The notes beneath the pieces are model-generated. The model saw only the letters and a program-made list of their open reading frames with translations. It did no database searches and was not told where the DNA came from. Shown in pieces: positions 8,763 through 16,427 of a DNA stretch of 47,381 nt (positions within the stretch are counted from its first letter, which is position 1; every line of letters starts with the position of its first letter). The stretch is taken from NCBI RefSeq assembly GCF_000333015.1, contig NZ_BANT01000017.1, forward strand, positions 1-47,381, given 5' to 3'. The stretch comes from Gordonia hirsuta DSM 44140 = NBRC 16056. GTDB lineage: Bacteria > Actinomycetota > Actinomycetes > Mycobacteriales > Mycobacteriaceae. Position numbers and translations under genes: made by a program.

Positions 8763-10181
8763 GGCTTGGTGGAGTGAGGATAGCTGTTCGGCGAAAACCT
8801 CGGATGGGGTCCGCCAGCCGAGTACTTTCCGGGGTCTGTTGTTGAGTGCGTGAGCGACGGCCTCGAGTTCCTGGGCTGACCATCGGGACAGGTCTGTGCC
8901 TTTTGGAAAGTACTGCCGCAGAAGGCCGTTGGTGTTTTCATTCGTCGGACGCTGCCACGGAGAGTGTGGGTCTGCGAAGTACACCTTCGTGCCGGTGTCC
9001 AGGGCGAACTGGGCATGTCCAGATAGTTCCTTTCCACGATCCCATGTCAGGGTCTTGCGTAGCTGTTCGGGAAGTGTCGCCATTGAGGCCGCCAGGGCCT
9101 TGTTCATGGCGACGGCGCCGTAGCCTCCCAGGGAAGGGCCGTTCTTCGTCGGCGGCTTCTCACCCCACCCCTTCTGCCGCGGGAGATGGACGAGAATCGT
9201 TGAGCGGCTGCTGCGTTCGACGAGGGTGCCGATCGCCGACCTTCCGGTGCCGATGATCAAATCGCCTTCCCAATGGCCGGGTACAGCCCGGTCAGCGGCC
9301 TCAGCGGGGCGTTCACTGAGGACGACATCGGCGCCGACGTGGCCTTGGGCCGTGTTCTGTGACCGGGCTCGTGGTGTGCGCAGTGCACGACCGGTACGCA
9401 AGCACGCGACGAGTTCACGTTTGAGAGCTCCGCGGCCTTCGATGAATAGCGCCTGGTAGATCGCTTCGTGGCTGATACGCATGGACTCATCCTCGGGGAA
9501 ATCGATCTTCAGCCGCGCAGAGATCTGCTCCGGACTCCACGCCAGGGACCACCGGCGATCGGCCCGGTGCGGCTTGTTCAGCCCCTTCCACACCGGCGTA
9601 CCCGGACCGGACACCGCCGTGCCGCCCGGCCCGCGGACCTGCCCGGCGAGCCGATCTTGCACGTACTGCCGCAGCTGCGGATTGTTAACCAGCTTTGCCG
9701 TCTTGGGTCTCTTGGCGGCCTGCTGCGCCTTCCACTGAGCGACCGTGGCGCGGTAGTCCTGCTTCCCGCCGCGCGTGGCGGCATTCCGGCGCAGTTCCCG
9801 GGAGATCGTGCTCGAGTCACGCCGCACAGCACGAGCAATCTCACGCACCCCGGCGCCCTGCGCCCGCAGAATCGCTATCTCCTCTCGTTCCTCAAATGTC
9901 AGATAGCGACCCGTTGGCTCAGACAGACAGATCGGTGGCATACCGCCAGCATGTCTAAACCACCGCGCGCCGACCGGCACCGACACCCCGACCTGCAGCG
10001 CGGCTTCAGCGGTGGTGATGCCGGTGGCAATCACGCGCCAGAACTCGCGCTGGACTGTCCGAGACGGTTCGGGCCGGCCAGGCGAACGCATCGCCGGCCG
10101 CAGAGCCCGATCCGCACGCCACTGCCGTCGCACCCCCTCGGGAACATCGCTGGTCTTCTTACTCCAGTCCTGTGTCGCCAC
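8742..10181 (-). CDS. IS30-family transposase
   Basis: About 479 residues from GTG at 10181. The N-terminal half has a helix-turn-helix of the IS30 type: RYLTFEEREEIAILRAQGAG followed by VREIARAVRRDSSTISRELR. The catalytic DDE core shows Asp in GHWEGDLIIGTG (about residue 307), Asp in TLTWDRGKELSGH (about 380) and Glu in PTNENTNGLLRQYFPKGTD (about 415), the IS30 signature. All three catalytic residues and the C-terminal NNRPRKVLGWRTPSEVF segment are present, so the enzyme looks intact and the insertion may be recent. The open frame continues upstream of the element to 10772, but that part is antisense to the amidase. Confidence 0.92.
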   Translation of the reverse strand: MATQDWSKKTSDVPEGVRRQWRADRALRPAMRSPGRPEPSRTVQREFWRVIATGITTAEAALQVGVSVPVGARWFRHAGGMPPICLSEPTGRYLTFEEREEIAILRAQGAGVREIARAVRRDSSTISRELRRNAATRGGKQDYRATVAQWKAQQAAKRPKTAKLVNNPQLRQYVQDRLAGQVRGPGGTAVSGPGTPVWKGLNKPHRADRRWSLAWSPEQISARLKIDFPEDESMRISHEAIYQALFIEGRGALKRELVACLRTGRALRTPRARSQNTAQGHVGADVVLSERPAEAADRAVPGHWEGDLIIGTGRSAIGTLVERSSRSTILVHLPRQKGWGEKPPTKNGPSLGGYGAVAMNKALAASMATLPEQLRKTLTWDRGKELSGHAQFALDTGTKVYFADPHSPWQRPTNENTNGLLRQYFPKGTDLSRWSAQELEAVAHALNNRPRKVLGWRTPSEVFAEQLSSLHQAGVATTG

Positions 10182-10199
10182 ACCACACCTCCGAATCAA

Positions 10200-10230
10200 G
10201 GTGTTGCGACGACCAATTGAATCCGCCCAG
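10200..10230 (+). repeat. IS30 right inverted repeat
   Basis: A 31-bp terminal repeat beginning GGTGTTGCGACGACC and ending ATCCGCCCAG; inverted partner of 8732-8762. Read on the plus strand it carries GTG (10201) and TTG (10204) codons in frame with the amidase. Confidence 0.8.
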
Positions 10231-11580
10231 GTCTCCCCTGTCGAAGTGACGCGCCGCGCCCTCGAGTACGCCCACGCCAAGAACGACGTCATCAACGCCT
10301 TCGTCAGCTTCCGCGACGACGCGGCGATGGCCGAGGCGGAGAAGGCCGAGAAAGAGATCGCCGCCGGCCAGGTCCGCGGCCCGCTGCACGGCGTGCCGAT
10401 GGCGCTCAAAGACAACTTGTACGTCGCCGGCGAGGTGACGACCATGTCGTCGAAGATCCACGGCGACTTCGTTTCCGAGCACGATGCGACCCCGGTATCG
10501 AAGTTACGCGAAGCCGGGGTGGTGCTGACCGGCAAACTCAACATGCACGAGTACGCGTGGGGCATCGACAACAACAGCCCGCACTTCGGGCCGGTCCACA
10601 ATCCGTGGGACCTGGATAAAGTACCCGGTGGATCCAGTGGCGGATCCGGTGCCGCGGTGGCCTCGGACATGTCGTATTCCACGCTCGGTACCGACACCGC
10701 CGGATCCATCCGGATCCCGTCGGCCGCCAACGGTCTGGTGGGCCTCAAACCCACCCACGGCCGGGTCGCCAAATTCGGCTGCTATCCGTTGGCGTGGACG
10801 CTCGACCATATCGGACCGATGTCCAAGACCGTCGCCGATGCCGCAGCCATGCTCGGCGCCATCGCTGGATTCGACCGTCGCGATCCCACCTCGGTCGACG
10901 CCCCCGTCGACGACTACTTGGCCGCCCTCGGCGGCGACCCGAAGGGGCTGGTGATCGGCGTGGAGGAGAACTACTTCTTCCGCGACGTCGACTCGGAAAT
11001 CGAACGACTGGTCAGGGCCCGGATCGACGATCTGGTGTCCCGCGGTGCCACGGTGCAGAAGGTGCAGATCCCGGCGCTGCGGTATTCGGAGTGGACGGAG
11101 CTGGCCACCAGCCTGTCGGAGGCGTCGGCGATCCATCATCAGGATCTGATCGACCGGCCGCAGGACTTCGGCGCCGATATCCGGTTCCTGTTCTACCTGG
11201 GTGAACTGTTCTCCTCCGTCGACTACCTGCAGGCTCAGCAGGCCCGTCGCCAGATCAAACAGGAGTTCACCGCAGCGCTGGACGACGTCGACGTGATCAT
11301 GGCGCCGACGCTGCCGGTCATGGCTCCGGACATCGGTTCGGCCGTCGCCGACCTGAACGGTTCGCCGGTGGATCTGGTGCAGGCCTTCATTCGGTTCACC
11401 GGACCGAGCAACCTCACCGGCCTGCCTGCACTCACGGTGCCGGCCGGGCTCAACGGCGATCTGCCGGTGGGGCTGCAGATCATCGGCAAGGCCTTCGACG
11501 AGGCGACCCTCCTGCGGGTGGGCGGCTACGTCGAGGAATCCGATCCGATGCAGGGCCGACGCGCCCCGAACGCGGCCTGA
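10201..11580 (+). CDS. Amidase (amidase-signature family), 5' end replaced by IS30 sequence
   Basis: Native sequence resumes at 10231 with VSPVEVTRRALEYAHAKNDV and runs 449 codons. The Ser-cisSer-Lys triad is complete: Lys in PMALKDNLYVAG, the Gly/Ser loop PGGSSGGSGAAVA with the cis-Ser, and the nucleophile Ser in GTDTAGSIRIPSAANG. A partner AtzG-like gene and an AmiS/UreI channel point to hydrolysis of small amides or urea derivatives. Only the first 20 or so residues were separated by the insertion, and the plus-strand frame stays open through the IS end. GTG at 10201 or TTG at 10204 could therefore start a near-complete enzyme, though no good ribosome-binding site is visible. I place the start at 10201 as the shortest plausible one; the frame is open back to 10012. 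Confidence 0.75.
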   Translation: MLRRPIESAQVSPVEVTRRALEYAHAKNDVINAFVSFRDDAAMAEAEKAEKEIAAGQVRGPLHGVPMALKDNLYVAGEVTTMSSKIHGDFVSEHDATPVSKLREAGVVLTGKLNMHEYAWGIDNNSPHFGPVHNPWDLDKVPGGSSGGSGAAVASDMSYSTLGTDTAGSIRIPSAANGLVGLKPTHGRVAKFGCYPLAWTLDHIGPMSKTVADAAAMLGAIAGFDRRDPTSVDAPVDDYLAALGGDPKGLVIGVEENYFFRDVDSEIERLVRARIDDLVSRGATVQKVQIPALRYSEWTELATSLSEASAIHHQDLIDRPQDFGADIRFLFYLGELFSSVDYLQAQQARRQIKQEFTAALDDVDVIMAPTLPVMAPDIGSAVADLNGSPVDLVQAFIRFTGPSNLTGLPALTVPAGLNGDLPVGLQIIGKAFDEATLLRVGGYVEESDPMQGRRAPNAA

Positions 11581-11586
11581 CCGACT

Positions 11587-11618
11587 CCCGCGGGCGCGCC
11601 TGTCCGGGCGCCCGCGGG
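11587..11618 (+). terminator. GC-rich hairpin after the amidase gene
   Basis: A perfect 11-bp inverted repeat, CCCGCGGGCGC (11587-11597) and GCGCCCGCGGG (11608-11618), with a 10-nt loop, 6 bp after the amidase stop. It has no U tract. Because amiS follows on the same strand only 48 bp later, it may be an mRNA-stabilising or partial-termination stem. Confidence 0.5.
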
Positions 11619-11666
11619 CTCTCGCCGACAACCCGCCGGCGTCTTCTACCTGTCGAGAGTGAAACC

Positions 11667-12278
11667 ATGTCCAGCCTCGCCTTGTTGTTCGTCGGAGCAG
11701 TGCTGCTCGTGAACGGACTGGTCCTCCTGGGTCGTATCGGCGCACGCGCCGCGGTTCCGATCAACCTCATCACCGGCGCGGGCCTGGTCACCGCGTCCCT
11801 GGTCACCGCGATCCCAGCCGACGCCGATGCCCGATTGGCGTTATTCGGCGCCGTCGGCTTTAGCCTGTTCGGGGTCACCTACCTGACCGTGGCCGGCGGC
11901 ACCCACCTCGGTGCAGACGGCCGCGCCCTGGGTTGGTACTGCGCATGGGCGTGCGCGGTCGCGGTGGTCTTAGCCGCAATCAACTTCGCCGCCGGAGATG
12001 CGCATATCGCGTGGCTGTGGTCGGGTTGGGCGGTGCTGTTCTTCGCCTTCTTCCTTTCCGGCTGCATCTCCGATCCCCGGTTCGACGTCGCCGCCGGAGT
12101 GCTGGCGATCGCCCAGTCGGTCACCACCGCGACCGTGCCGGCACTGTTGATGATCGACGGCACGTGGTCCGAGCTGTCCATCGGCTGGGTCGCCGCCGCT
12201 CAGGGGGTAGGCGTGGTGATCGCCGTTGCGAGCGCCGCGCGCCCCCGGTCGGCGCAGAGCACGGCACCGGCGGTGTGA
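11667..12278 (+). CDS. AmiS/UreI-family amide or urea channel
   Basis: A 203-residue membrane protein with about seven hydrophobic helices. It opens SSLALLFVGAVLLVNGLVLLG, the AmiS/UreI signature (FVGAVLxxNGxxLLG), and has GVTYLTVA and WLWSGWAVLFFAFFLSG later in the chain. Family members let short-chain amides or urea pass the inner membrane and are encoded with amidases or ureases, as here. It starts 86 bp after the amidase stop and its TGA overlaps the next ATG (TGATG), so it is coupled to the permease gene. Confidence 0.85.
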   Translation: MSSLALLFVGAVLLVNGLVLLGRIGARAAVPINLITGAGLVTASLVTAIPADADARLALFGAVGFSLFGVTYLTVAGGTHLGADGRALGWYCAWACAVAVVLAAINFAAGDAHIAWLWSGWAVLFFAFFLSGCISDPRFDVAAGVLAIAQSVTTATVPALLMIDGTWSELSIGWVAAAQGVGVVIAVASAARPRSAQSTAPAV

Positions 12279-13501
12279 TGACCCCCGCACGACGACGACT
12301 CGTGCCGCTGATCGCCGTTCTCGCGACGGTGGGCGGCCTTGCCATCGTGTCACCGGGGCAGGCTGGGGCCCTCGTCCTGCGGCTGGCGCCGGTGCTGCTG
12401 TTCGTCGCGGCAATGTCGGTGGTGGTCAACCTGGCGAGCGCCGCCGGCGCCTTCGACGTGGTGGCCGAGTGGACTCGGCGACGGTCGTGGAAGGCGATGC
12501 CACTGTGGACGGCGACCTGGTGCCAGATCGTGATGCTGGCGCTGATCTCGACGATCTTCCTTTCCCTGGACACCACCGCGATTCTGGTGACCCCGCTGGC
12601 CATCGCACTGTCCCTCCAGGGTGGAATCAATCTCTGGCCGGCCGCGCTGACCGTCATCTGGATCGCCAATATCGGTTCACTTCTACTCCCGGTCTCGAAC
12701 CTGACCAATCTACTGGCTGCCGGCTCGGGCGTCTTCGACGGTTCCTACGCTTACCTGGCCACCGCATGGCGCCCGGCGCTGGTGGCCGCCGGCGTGGCTG
12801 TCACCGCCTCCTGGATCGTCTACCGCTGGTCGTCGCGCCGGCACGTGGAAGCCGATGCGGTTGCGGCACCGGCCGATCCGGCACCCACAGTCGTCGACCG
12901 GCGCCTGCGGGCCAGCCTGATCACGCTCGGTGTGCTGTTGCCGCTGCTGGCCACCGGGTTCCCCTACTGGATCTCGGCGACCGGCGCCGCCGTGATCCTG
13001 GTCGTCGCCTCCCGCGGTGTGGCCGATCGCCGGGCCGGCCAGACCGGTGCGGCGCAGCACCCGGCAATTCGCTGGGCCGCACTGATCCCCTGGGCGTCGC
13101 TGGCCTTCGTGACGGTACTCTCGGCCGTCGCGGCGATCGCCCACACTGCCGGTGCCCTCGACGCGATCGCCGGCGCGCTCGGCCCACGACAAGACTCGAC
13201 GGCCGGTCTGCTGGCCATCGCCGGGCTGGGCGCGGCGACGTCGAACGTGGTCAACAACATTCCAGCCTTCCTCGCCCTGGAGCACGGCGTCGACACCGCC
13301 GACGGCATGCTCGCCCTGCTGGTAGGGGTCAATGCCGGCCCCCTCGTCACACCGTGGGCGTCGTTGGCGACACTGCTGTGGCACGACCAACTGCGCCGCT
13401 CAGGAAACTCAGTGTCGTGGCGGTCGTTCATCGCCGCCGGATGCGTGCTGGCACCGATCGCCGTCGCTCTGCCTGTGCTGGTGATCGGCTCCGGCTCATA
13501 G
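12278..13501 (+). CDS. ArsB/SLC13-type ion transporter superfamily permease
   Basis: About 407 residues with ten or more hydrophobic helices. Paired motifs such as IFLSLDTTAILVTPLAIAL in the first half and GLGAATSNVVNNIPAFLALE in the second are the inverted-repeat helical-hairpin regions of the ArsB/SLC13/CitMHS ion transporter superfamily, with SLDTTA and NVVNNIPA lining the substrate site. It is coupled to the AmiS gene by TGATG. The substrate is unknown: arsenite is possible on family grounds, but a carboxylate released by the amidase would fit the operon better (inference). It converges with the AmiC-like gene, overlapping its stop by 6 nt. Confidence 0.75.
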   Translation: MTPARRRLVPLIAVLATVGGLAIVSPGQAGALVLRLAPVLLFVAAMSVVVNLASAAGAFDVVAEWTRRRSWKAMPLWTATWCQIVMLALISTIFLSLDTTAILVTPLAIALSLQGGINLWPAALTVIWIANIGSLLLPVSNLTNLLAAGSGVFDGSYAYLATAWRPALVAAGVAVTASWIVYRWSSRRHVEADAVAAPADPAPTVVDRRLRASLITLGVLLPLLATGFPYWISATGAAVILVVASRGVADRRAGQTGAAQHPAIRWAALIPWASLAFVTVLSAVAAIAHTAGALDAIAGALGPRQDSTAGLLAIAGLGAATSNVVNNIPAFLALEHGVDTADGMLALLVGVNAGPLVTPWASLATLLWHDQLRRSGNSVSWRSFIAAGCVLAPIAVALPVLVIGSGS

Positions 13502-14599
13502 GGTTCCGAGAACCTCGAAGTCGAAGACGTCGGCGCGCGCCAAGTTCACCGGCTGCACGGCCTGGTTCCCGATGAACCGCACCACCCCGCGCGGGCCGGT
13601 GAACGTCAGGCCGTCGATCACCCGATCGAAATCAGTCGACCGTGTGCCGCCGGACTTGCTCGCCAGCTCCGCCAGTGTCTGGATTCCCTGGTAGCACGAC
13701 TGGGCCATATTGTTCAGCGATGGCGCCGACGGTCCACGTGCGGAGATGTAGCGACCCAGGAAGTCGAGCGCGTTCGCACTGGTCAAACTACTGAAGTAGG
13801 AAGCTGAACAATAGAGGTCTCCGGTGGCCTCCGGGCCGCTCGCTAGGAGCATGCTTTCGTCCATCAGCGGGCTGTAGCGCGTGATGCGTTCGGCCAGTCC
13901 CGCTTCGGCGAACGACCGATTGAAGTCGACTGCATCCTGGCCGACCAGCAGCATCAGAACTCCATCGCAGTCACCTGCAGCGACAGCCGCCGGCAGCCGC
14001 GGATCGGAACCGTGGCCCATCGGCACAAAGGTGGTCCCGACGATCTCTACGCCGAGCATCGAAGCGAAGTCGATCACCTTCCGCAGCGATCGCAGCGGCC
14101 ACACATACTTGGCGCCCACCACATACCAGCGCCGGATGCCGAGGTTGTCACGCATCCAGCTCAACGCCGGAAAGATCTGCTGCTCGGGCGTTTCCCCGCT
14201 GCAATAGATACCCCGGGCGCGCTCGTCACCCTCGTACAGCGAGGTGTACACGTACGGGATTCGGCCGTCCACGAGCGGGCCGAGCCGGCGACGGATCGAC
14301 GAGATGTGCCAACCGGTGATCGCGTCGATCCCGGAGGTCTCGATCAGGCGACCGATCTCGGCGGCGACGGCCTGCGGCGCCTGACCGCCGTCGATATAGA
14401 CGATCTCTACCTTGCGGCCATTGACACCGTCACCGCTGTTCAGCTCGTCGGCGGTCATCTCGCAGACCGAGATGCACGACGGACCGAAGATTCCACCGGG
14501 CCCCTGCAGCGGGATCACCATGCCGATGCGATACGGGGCGCGACCCGCCGACTGATCCCGCGGCAAGGCATCCTCCTCCGTCATTGCACGGCTGCTCAC
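13496..14599 (-). CDS. AmiC-like cytoplasmic amide-sensing protein (periplasmic-binding fold)
   Basis: A 367-residue type I periplasmic-binding-protein fold (Peripla_BP_5/6), like AmiC and urea/short-chain amide binding proteins: IGMVIPLQGPGGIFGPSC, VEIVYIDGGQAPQAVAAEI, YVVGAKYVWPLRSLRKV. There is no signal peptide or lipobox at the start (MSSRAMTEEDALPRDQS), so it should be cytoplasmic and act as a ligand sensor rather than a transport subunit; no ABC permease genes are nearby. NhlC and NhhC of Rhodococcus rhodochrous are AmiC-like regulators found beside MarR-type NhlD/NhhD, matching this divergent pair. ATG at 14584 is an alternative start. Substrate class (amides or urea) is inferred from family and context. 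Confidence 0.8.
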   Translation of the reverse strand: MSSRAMTEEDALPRDQSAGRAPYRIGMVIPLQGPGGIFGPSCISVCEMTADELNSGDGVNGRKVEIVYIDGGQAPQAVAAEIGRLIETSGIDAITGWHISSIRRRLGPLVDGRIPYVYTSLYEGDERARGIYCSGETPEQQIFPALSWMRDNLGIRRWYVVGAKYVWPLRSLRKVIDFASMLGVEIVGTTFVPMGHGSDPRLPAAVAAGDCDGVLMLLVGQDAVDFNRSFAEAGLAERITRYSPLMDESMLLASGPEATGDLYCSASYFSSLTSANALDFLGRYISARGPSAPSLNNMAQSCYQGIQTLAELASKSGGTRSTDFDRVIDGLTFTGPRGVVRFIGNQAVQPVNLARADVFDFEVLGTL

Positions 14600-14652
14600 A
14601 TTTGAGACTTATAGCGATCTGGCTCACTCGCAAAGCGATGCTCCCATATTGT

Positions 14653-14680
14653 ATGCTTCCAAATGGATCTATTTCAATAG
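14653..14680 (+). promoter_or_regulatory. Second copy of the amide-locus operator
   Basis: TTCCAAATGGATC followed by an ATTTCAATAG arm, matching the complement of 8441-8461 across core and arm. It lies in the 110-bp divergent promoter region between the AmiC-like gene and the MarR gene, 30 bp before the MarR ATG. This suggests the MarR protein controls itself, possibly the sensor, and the amidase operon. Confidence 0.6.
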
Positions 14681-14709
14681 TCGGATTTCACATACATGAG
14701 GGGAAGGAC

Positions 14710-15174
14710 ATGAGCGACACCCCAGCGGACGAGGCGACGGTCACGATCTCCGCCACCTGCCCCATCTCCCTGCTCAAATCCCTGCTCCTGACGGGTCATC
14801 GTCTGCAGATCGCCGTCACGGCCGCCGGCGTCGCACACGGGCTCACCGCCGACGAATGGCTGATCCTCGACGCTCTGACCACCCACGACGGCCTGGCGAT
14901 GTCCCAGGTGTCCGCACTGACGCTGTCGTCGGGCGCGTCACTGACGCGCGCCGTCGACCGCCTGGTCACCCGTTCGCTGCTCTACCGCACGCCCAGCCTG
15001 ACCGATCGCCGCAAGGTAGAGGTCCACCTCAGTGACCTCGGTCGGGAACTGCACGGCCAGATGACGGCGGAACTAGCCGAGATCAACCACGATCTGCACG
15101 CCTGCCTCGCCGGCGGCTCCGTCGATCCAGAGGCGGCCGCCGCGATGTTGAGCGGCGGCACCGGGCCGCACTGA
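14710..15174 (+). CDS. MarR-family transcriptional regulator
   Basis: A 154-residue winged-helix regulator. The recognition region is GLAMSQVSALTLSSGASLTR followed by AVDRLVTRSLLYRTPSLTDR; the wing LYRTPSLTDRRKVEVHLSDLG is the conserved MarR DxR beta-hairpin. GGGGAAGG lies just upstream of ATG 14710, which decides the start over the longer in-frame ATG at 14584. It is divergent from the AmiC-like gene and preceded by the shared operator. By analogy with NhlD it is probably a repressor relieved when the sensor protein binds amide; that part is inference. Confidence 0.88.
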   Translation: MSDTPADEATVTISATCPISLLKSLLLTGHRLQIAVTAAGVAHGLTADEWLILDALTTHDGLAMSQVSALTLSSGASLTRAVDRLVTRSLLYRTPSLTDRRKVEVHLSDLGRELHGQMTAELAEINHDLHACLAGGSVDPEAAAAMLSGGTGPH

Positions 15175-15190
15175 CCTTCACGGCGATCGG

Positions 15191-15577
15191 TCACCAACTC
15201 CTCGACCACCGCTTCTTCCTCGACGGCAAGGCCAGCACGACGCGGCGCCGCCTCCAGGTTGCGATCCCACGGCGCCACTCTGCCCGCGCCGCCGGCCACA
15301 GCCCGCGGCGCAGCACGTCCTCCACCGCGGACAGGTCGACGCGCAACGTCTTCGACGCCCCGCCCGGCCAGTCAGGCGGGCGATCGCTGCGCACTGCGAG
15401 TCGGTCGGGGGTGCTGAGGACAACCACGCCGCACAAGGGCCCGCCATCGCAGTCGACGAGGCGAACGCGCACCCGGTCGATCAGCCAGACCGTCTCTGGA
15501 CCGCCGAGCAGACGTTCCAGAGGCGACCCCGGGACCGTCCGCTTCCACAGAAACAGCTCTTCCTGCCCCTTGGTCAC
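15191..15577 (-). CDS. Hypothetical protein, possibly a remnant
   Basis: A 128-residue open frame with strongly GC-biased third codon positions, which supports real coding ancestry. It reads MTKGQEELFLWKRTVPGSPL, then VWLIDRVRVRLVDCDGG and an Arg-rich C-terminus. I recognise no domain. It is wedged between the MarR stop and the decayed MetX copy and its last 15 residues look improvised (RKKRWSRSW), so it may be truncated. Confidence 0.35.
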   Translation of the reverse strand: MTKGQEELFLWKRTVPGSPLERLLGGPETVWLIDRVRVRLVDCDGGPLCGVVVLSTPDRLAVRSDRPPDWPGGASKTLRVDLSAVEDVLRRGLWPAARAEWRRGIATWRRRRVVLALPSRKKRWSRSW

Positions 15578-15584
15578 CGCCGGC

Positions 15585-15763
15585 CGTCGCCGACACCGCG
15601 CAGAACACTCCGCACGATTTCTCTTCCGCCCGGACGCTACTGGAGGCGATCACCAGCGATCCGGGCTGAGACGATGGCAAATACACCTCGCACCTGCAGG
15701 TTTAGGACCGATTGAGGACGAGATCGACCGCAACCTTTTGGAGTTTGCTAGCCACCCGTCTGA
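15585..15763 (+). pseudogene. Decayed partial copy of the MetX-like hydrolase gene
   Basis: Bases 15585-15715 closely match 3218-3350 of the intact gene: the translation reads NTPHDF, then TLLEAITSDPG, then a stop where the intact gene has Trp, then DDGKYTSHLQV and another stop. The match then jumps to the C-terminal codons (EIDRNLLEFASHPSD against EVDRNLSELLATRV), so about 380 bp of the gene are deleted. There are two in-frame stops and no start. A weak match continues past the stop into what follows the intact gene (CAGCTC-GTGCC). It is the relic of a duplicated or deleted paralogue. Confidence 0.8.
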
Positions 15764-15904
15764 CATCTTCGATCTGGTGGCCTCAGCCCCGCGCGGCTCG
15801 AGGGTTCAACCAGCTCAGTGCCGAAGTAAGAGAGCTGAAGGCTTGGGGTAGGTCCTGGATCCAGGCCGAACAGATTCCGCGGACGCGGCCGAAAGTGCAC
15901 CCTG
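15764..15904. other. Short non-coding relic interval
   Basis: It lies between the MetX relic and the monooxygenase tail. Apart from the weak resemblance to the sequence after the intact MetX-like gene (near 15815), I see no gene or site here. Confidence 0.4.
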
Positions 15905-16330
15905 TCAGGCGGTTGCCGCGACCGGATCGGCCAGCCGAGCCCGTACAGCAGGTGCCACTTTCTCGGCGAGCAGCTGAATCCTCGCGCTGCCGGTGTCGAC
16001 GGATTCGCCGGGCAGCTGCGCCCAGAAGTGCACGTCCTTCACCTGCGGGGTGGTTCGGATGAGGTCGGTGAGCGAGTCGACGGCGGTGTCGACATCCCAC
16101 AGCGTGTAGGAACCGGCCTCCAGGAGTTGGTCGGGATCGGTGAACTGCGGCATCTCGCCGAAGGCTCCCATCGCGATGTACTTGTTGATCTGGTACAGCG
16201 CATGCTTGCCGATACGGGCCCATTCTCGCTCCGGATCCTCAGCGATGATCGACCACTGACCGGCGAAGATCCGAGCCGACTCGCGGTCTTTACCAACCCT
16301 GTCGAGCGCGGTGAGATAGCTTTCGTGACA
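15905..16330 (-). pseudogene. C-terminal fragment of a luciferase-like (LLM) flavin monooxygenase
   Basis: The minus-strand frame encodes about 140 residues ending in a normal stop at 15905: SYLTALDRVGKDRESARIF, then a WSIIAEDPEREW segment, MGAFGEMPQFTDPDQLLEAG and HFWAQLPGESVDTGSARIQL. These are the conserved last third of LLM-class flavin-dependent oxidoreductases, in particular the PGxxxxxGxARIQ region. The rest of the barrel is missing and no start codon is credible upstream, where a stop codon occurs near 16372. It is a truncated remnant; a short product could only start at ATG 16171. Confidence 0.7.
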
Positions 16331-16427
16331 CCTAGCCGACCGGTGAATGGCGTTTGCGGGAGTGAGGATATTTTAGTTCGTGTCGACACACACACCGTAG
16401 GAATTCGAGGGGTGAATCGCCTGTACC

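Larger units (their letters stand above)
8732..10230 (-). mobile_element. IS30-family insertion sequence, 1499 bp, in the amidase gene
   Basis: A complete element bounded by 31-bp imperfect inverted repeats (26 of 31 identical, all differences transitions), with one minus-strand transposase filling nearly the whole length. Its outer ends are defined by the repeats and by where the amidase reading frame breaks off and resumes. I cannot see a clear 2-3 bp target duplication, so the outermost 1-3 bases may be off. Flanking bases are AAA on the left and GTC on the right. Confidence 0.85.

Noticed and set aside
7588..8883. Minus-strand open frame across the 8049-8496 gap
   Set aside because: No domain, no ribosome-binding site, and it overlaps the MMPL 3' end and amidase start in antisense.
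8742..10772. 676-residue minus-strand open frame as the full transposase
   Set aside because: The part upstream of 10230 is antisense to the amidase and outside the IS inverted repeats; the transposase must start at or after 10181.
13496..14599. Substrate-binding subunit of an ABC amide/urea transporter
   Set aside because: No signal peptide or lipobox, and no permease or ATPase genes in the neighbourhood; a cytoplasmic sensor fits better.
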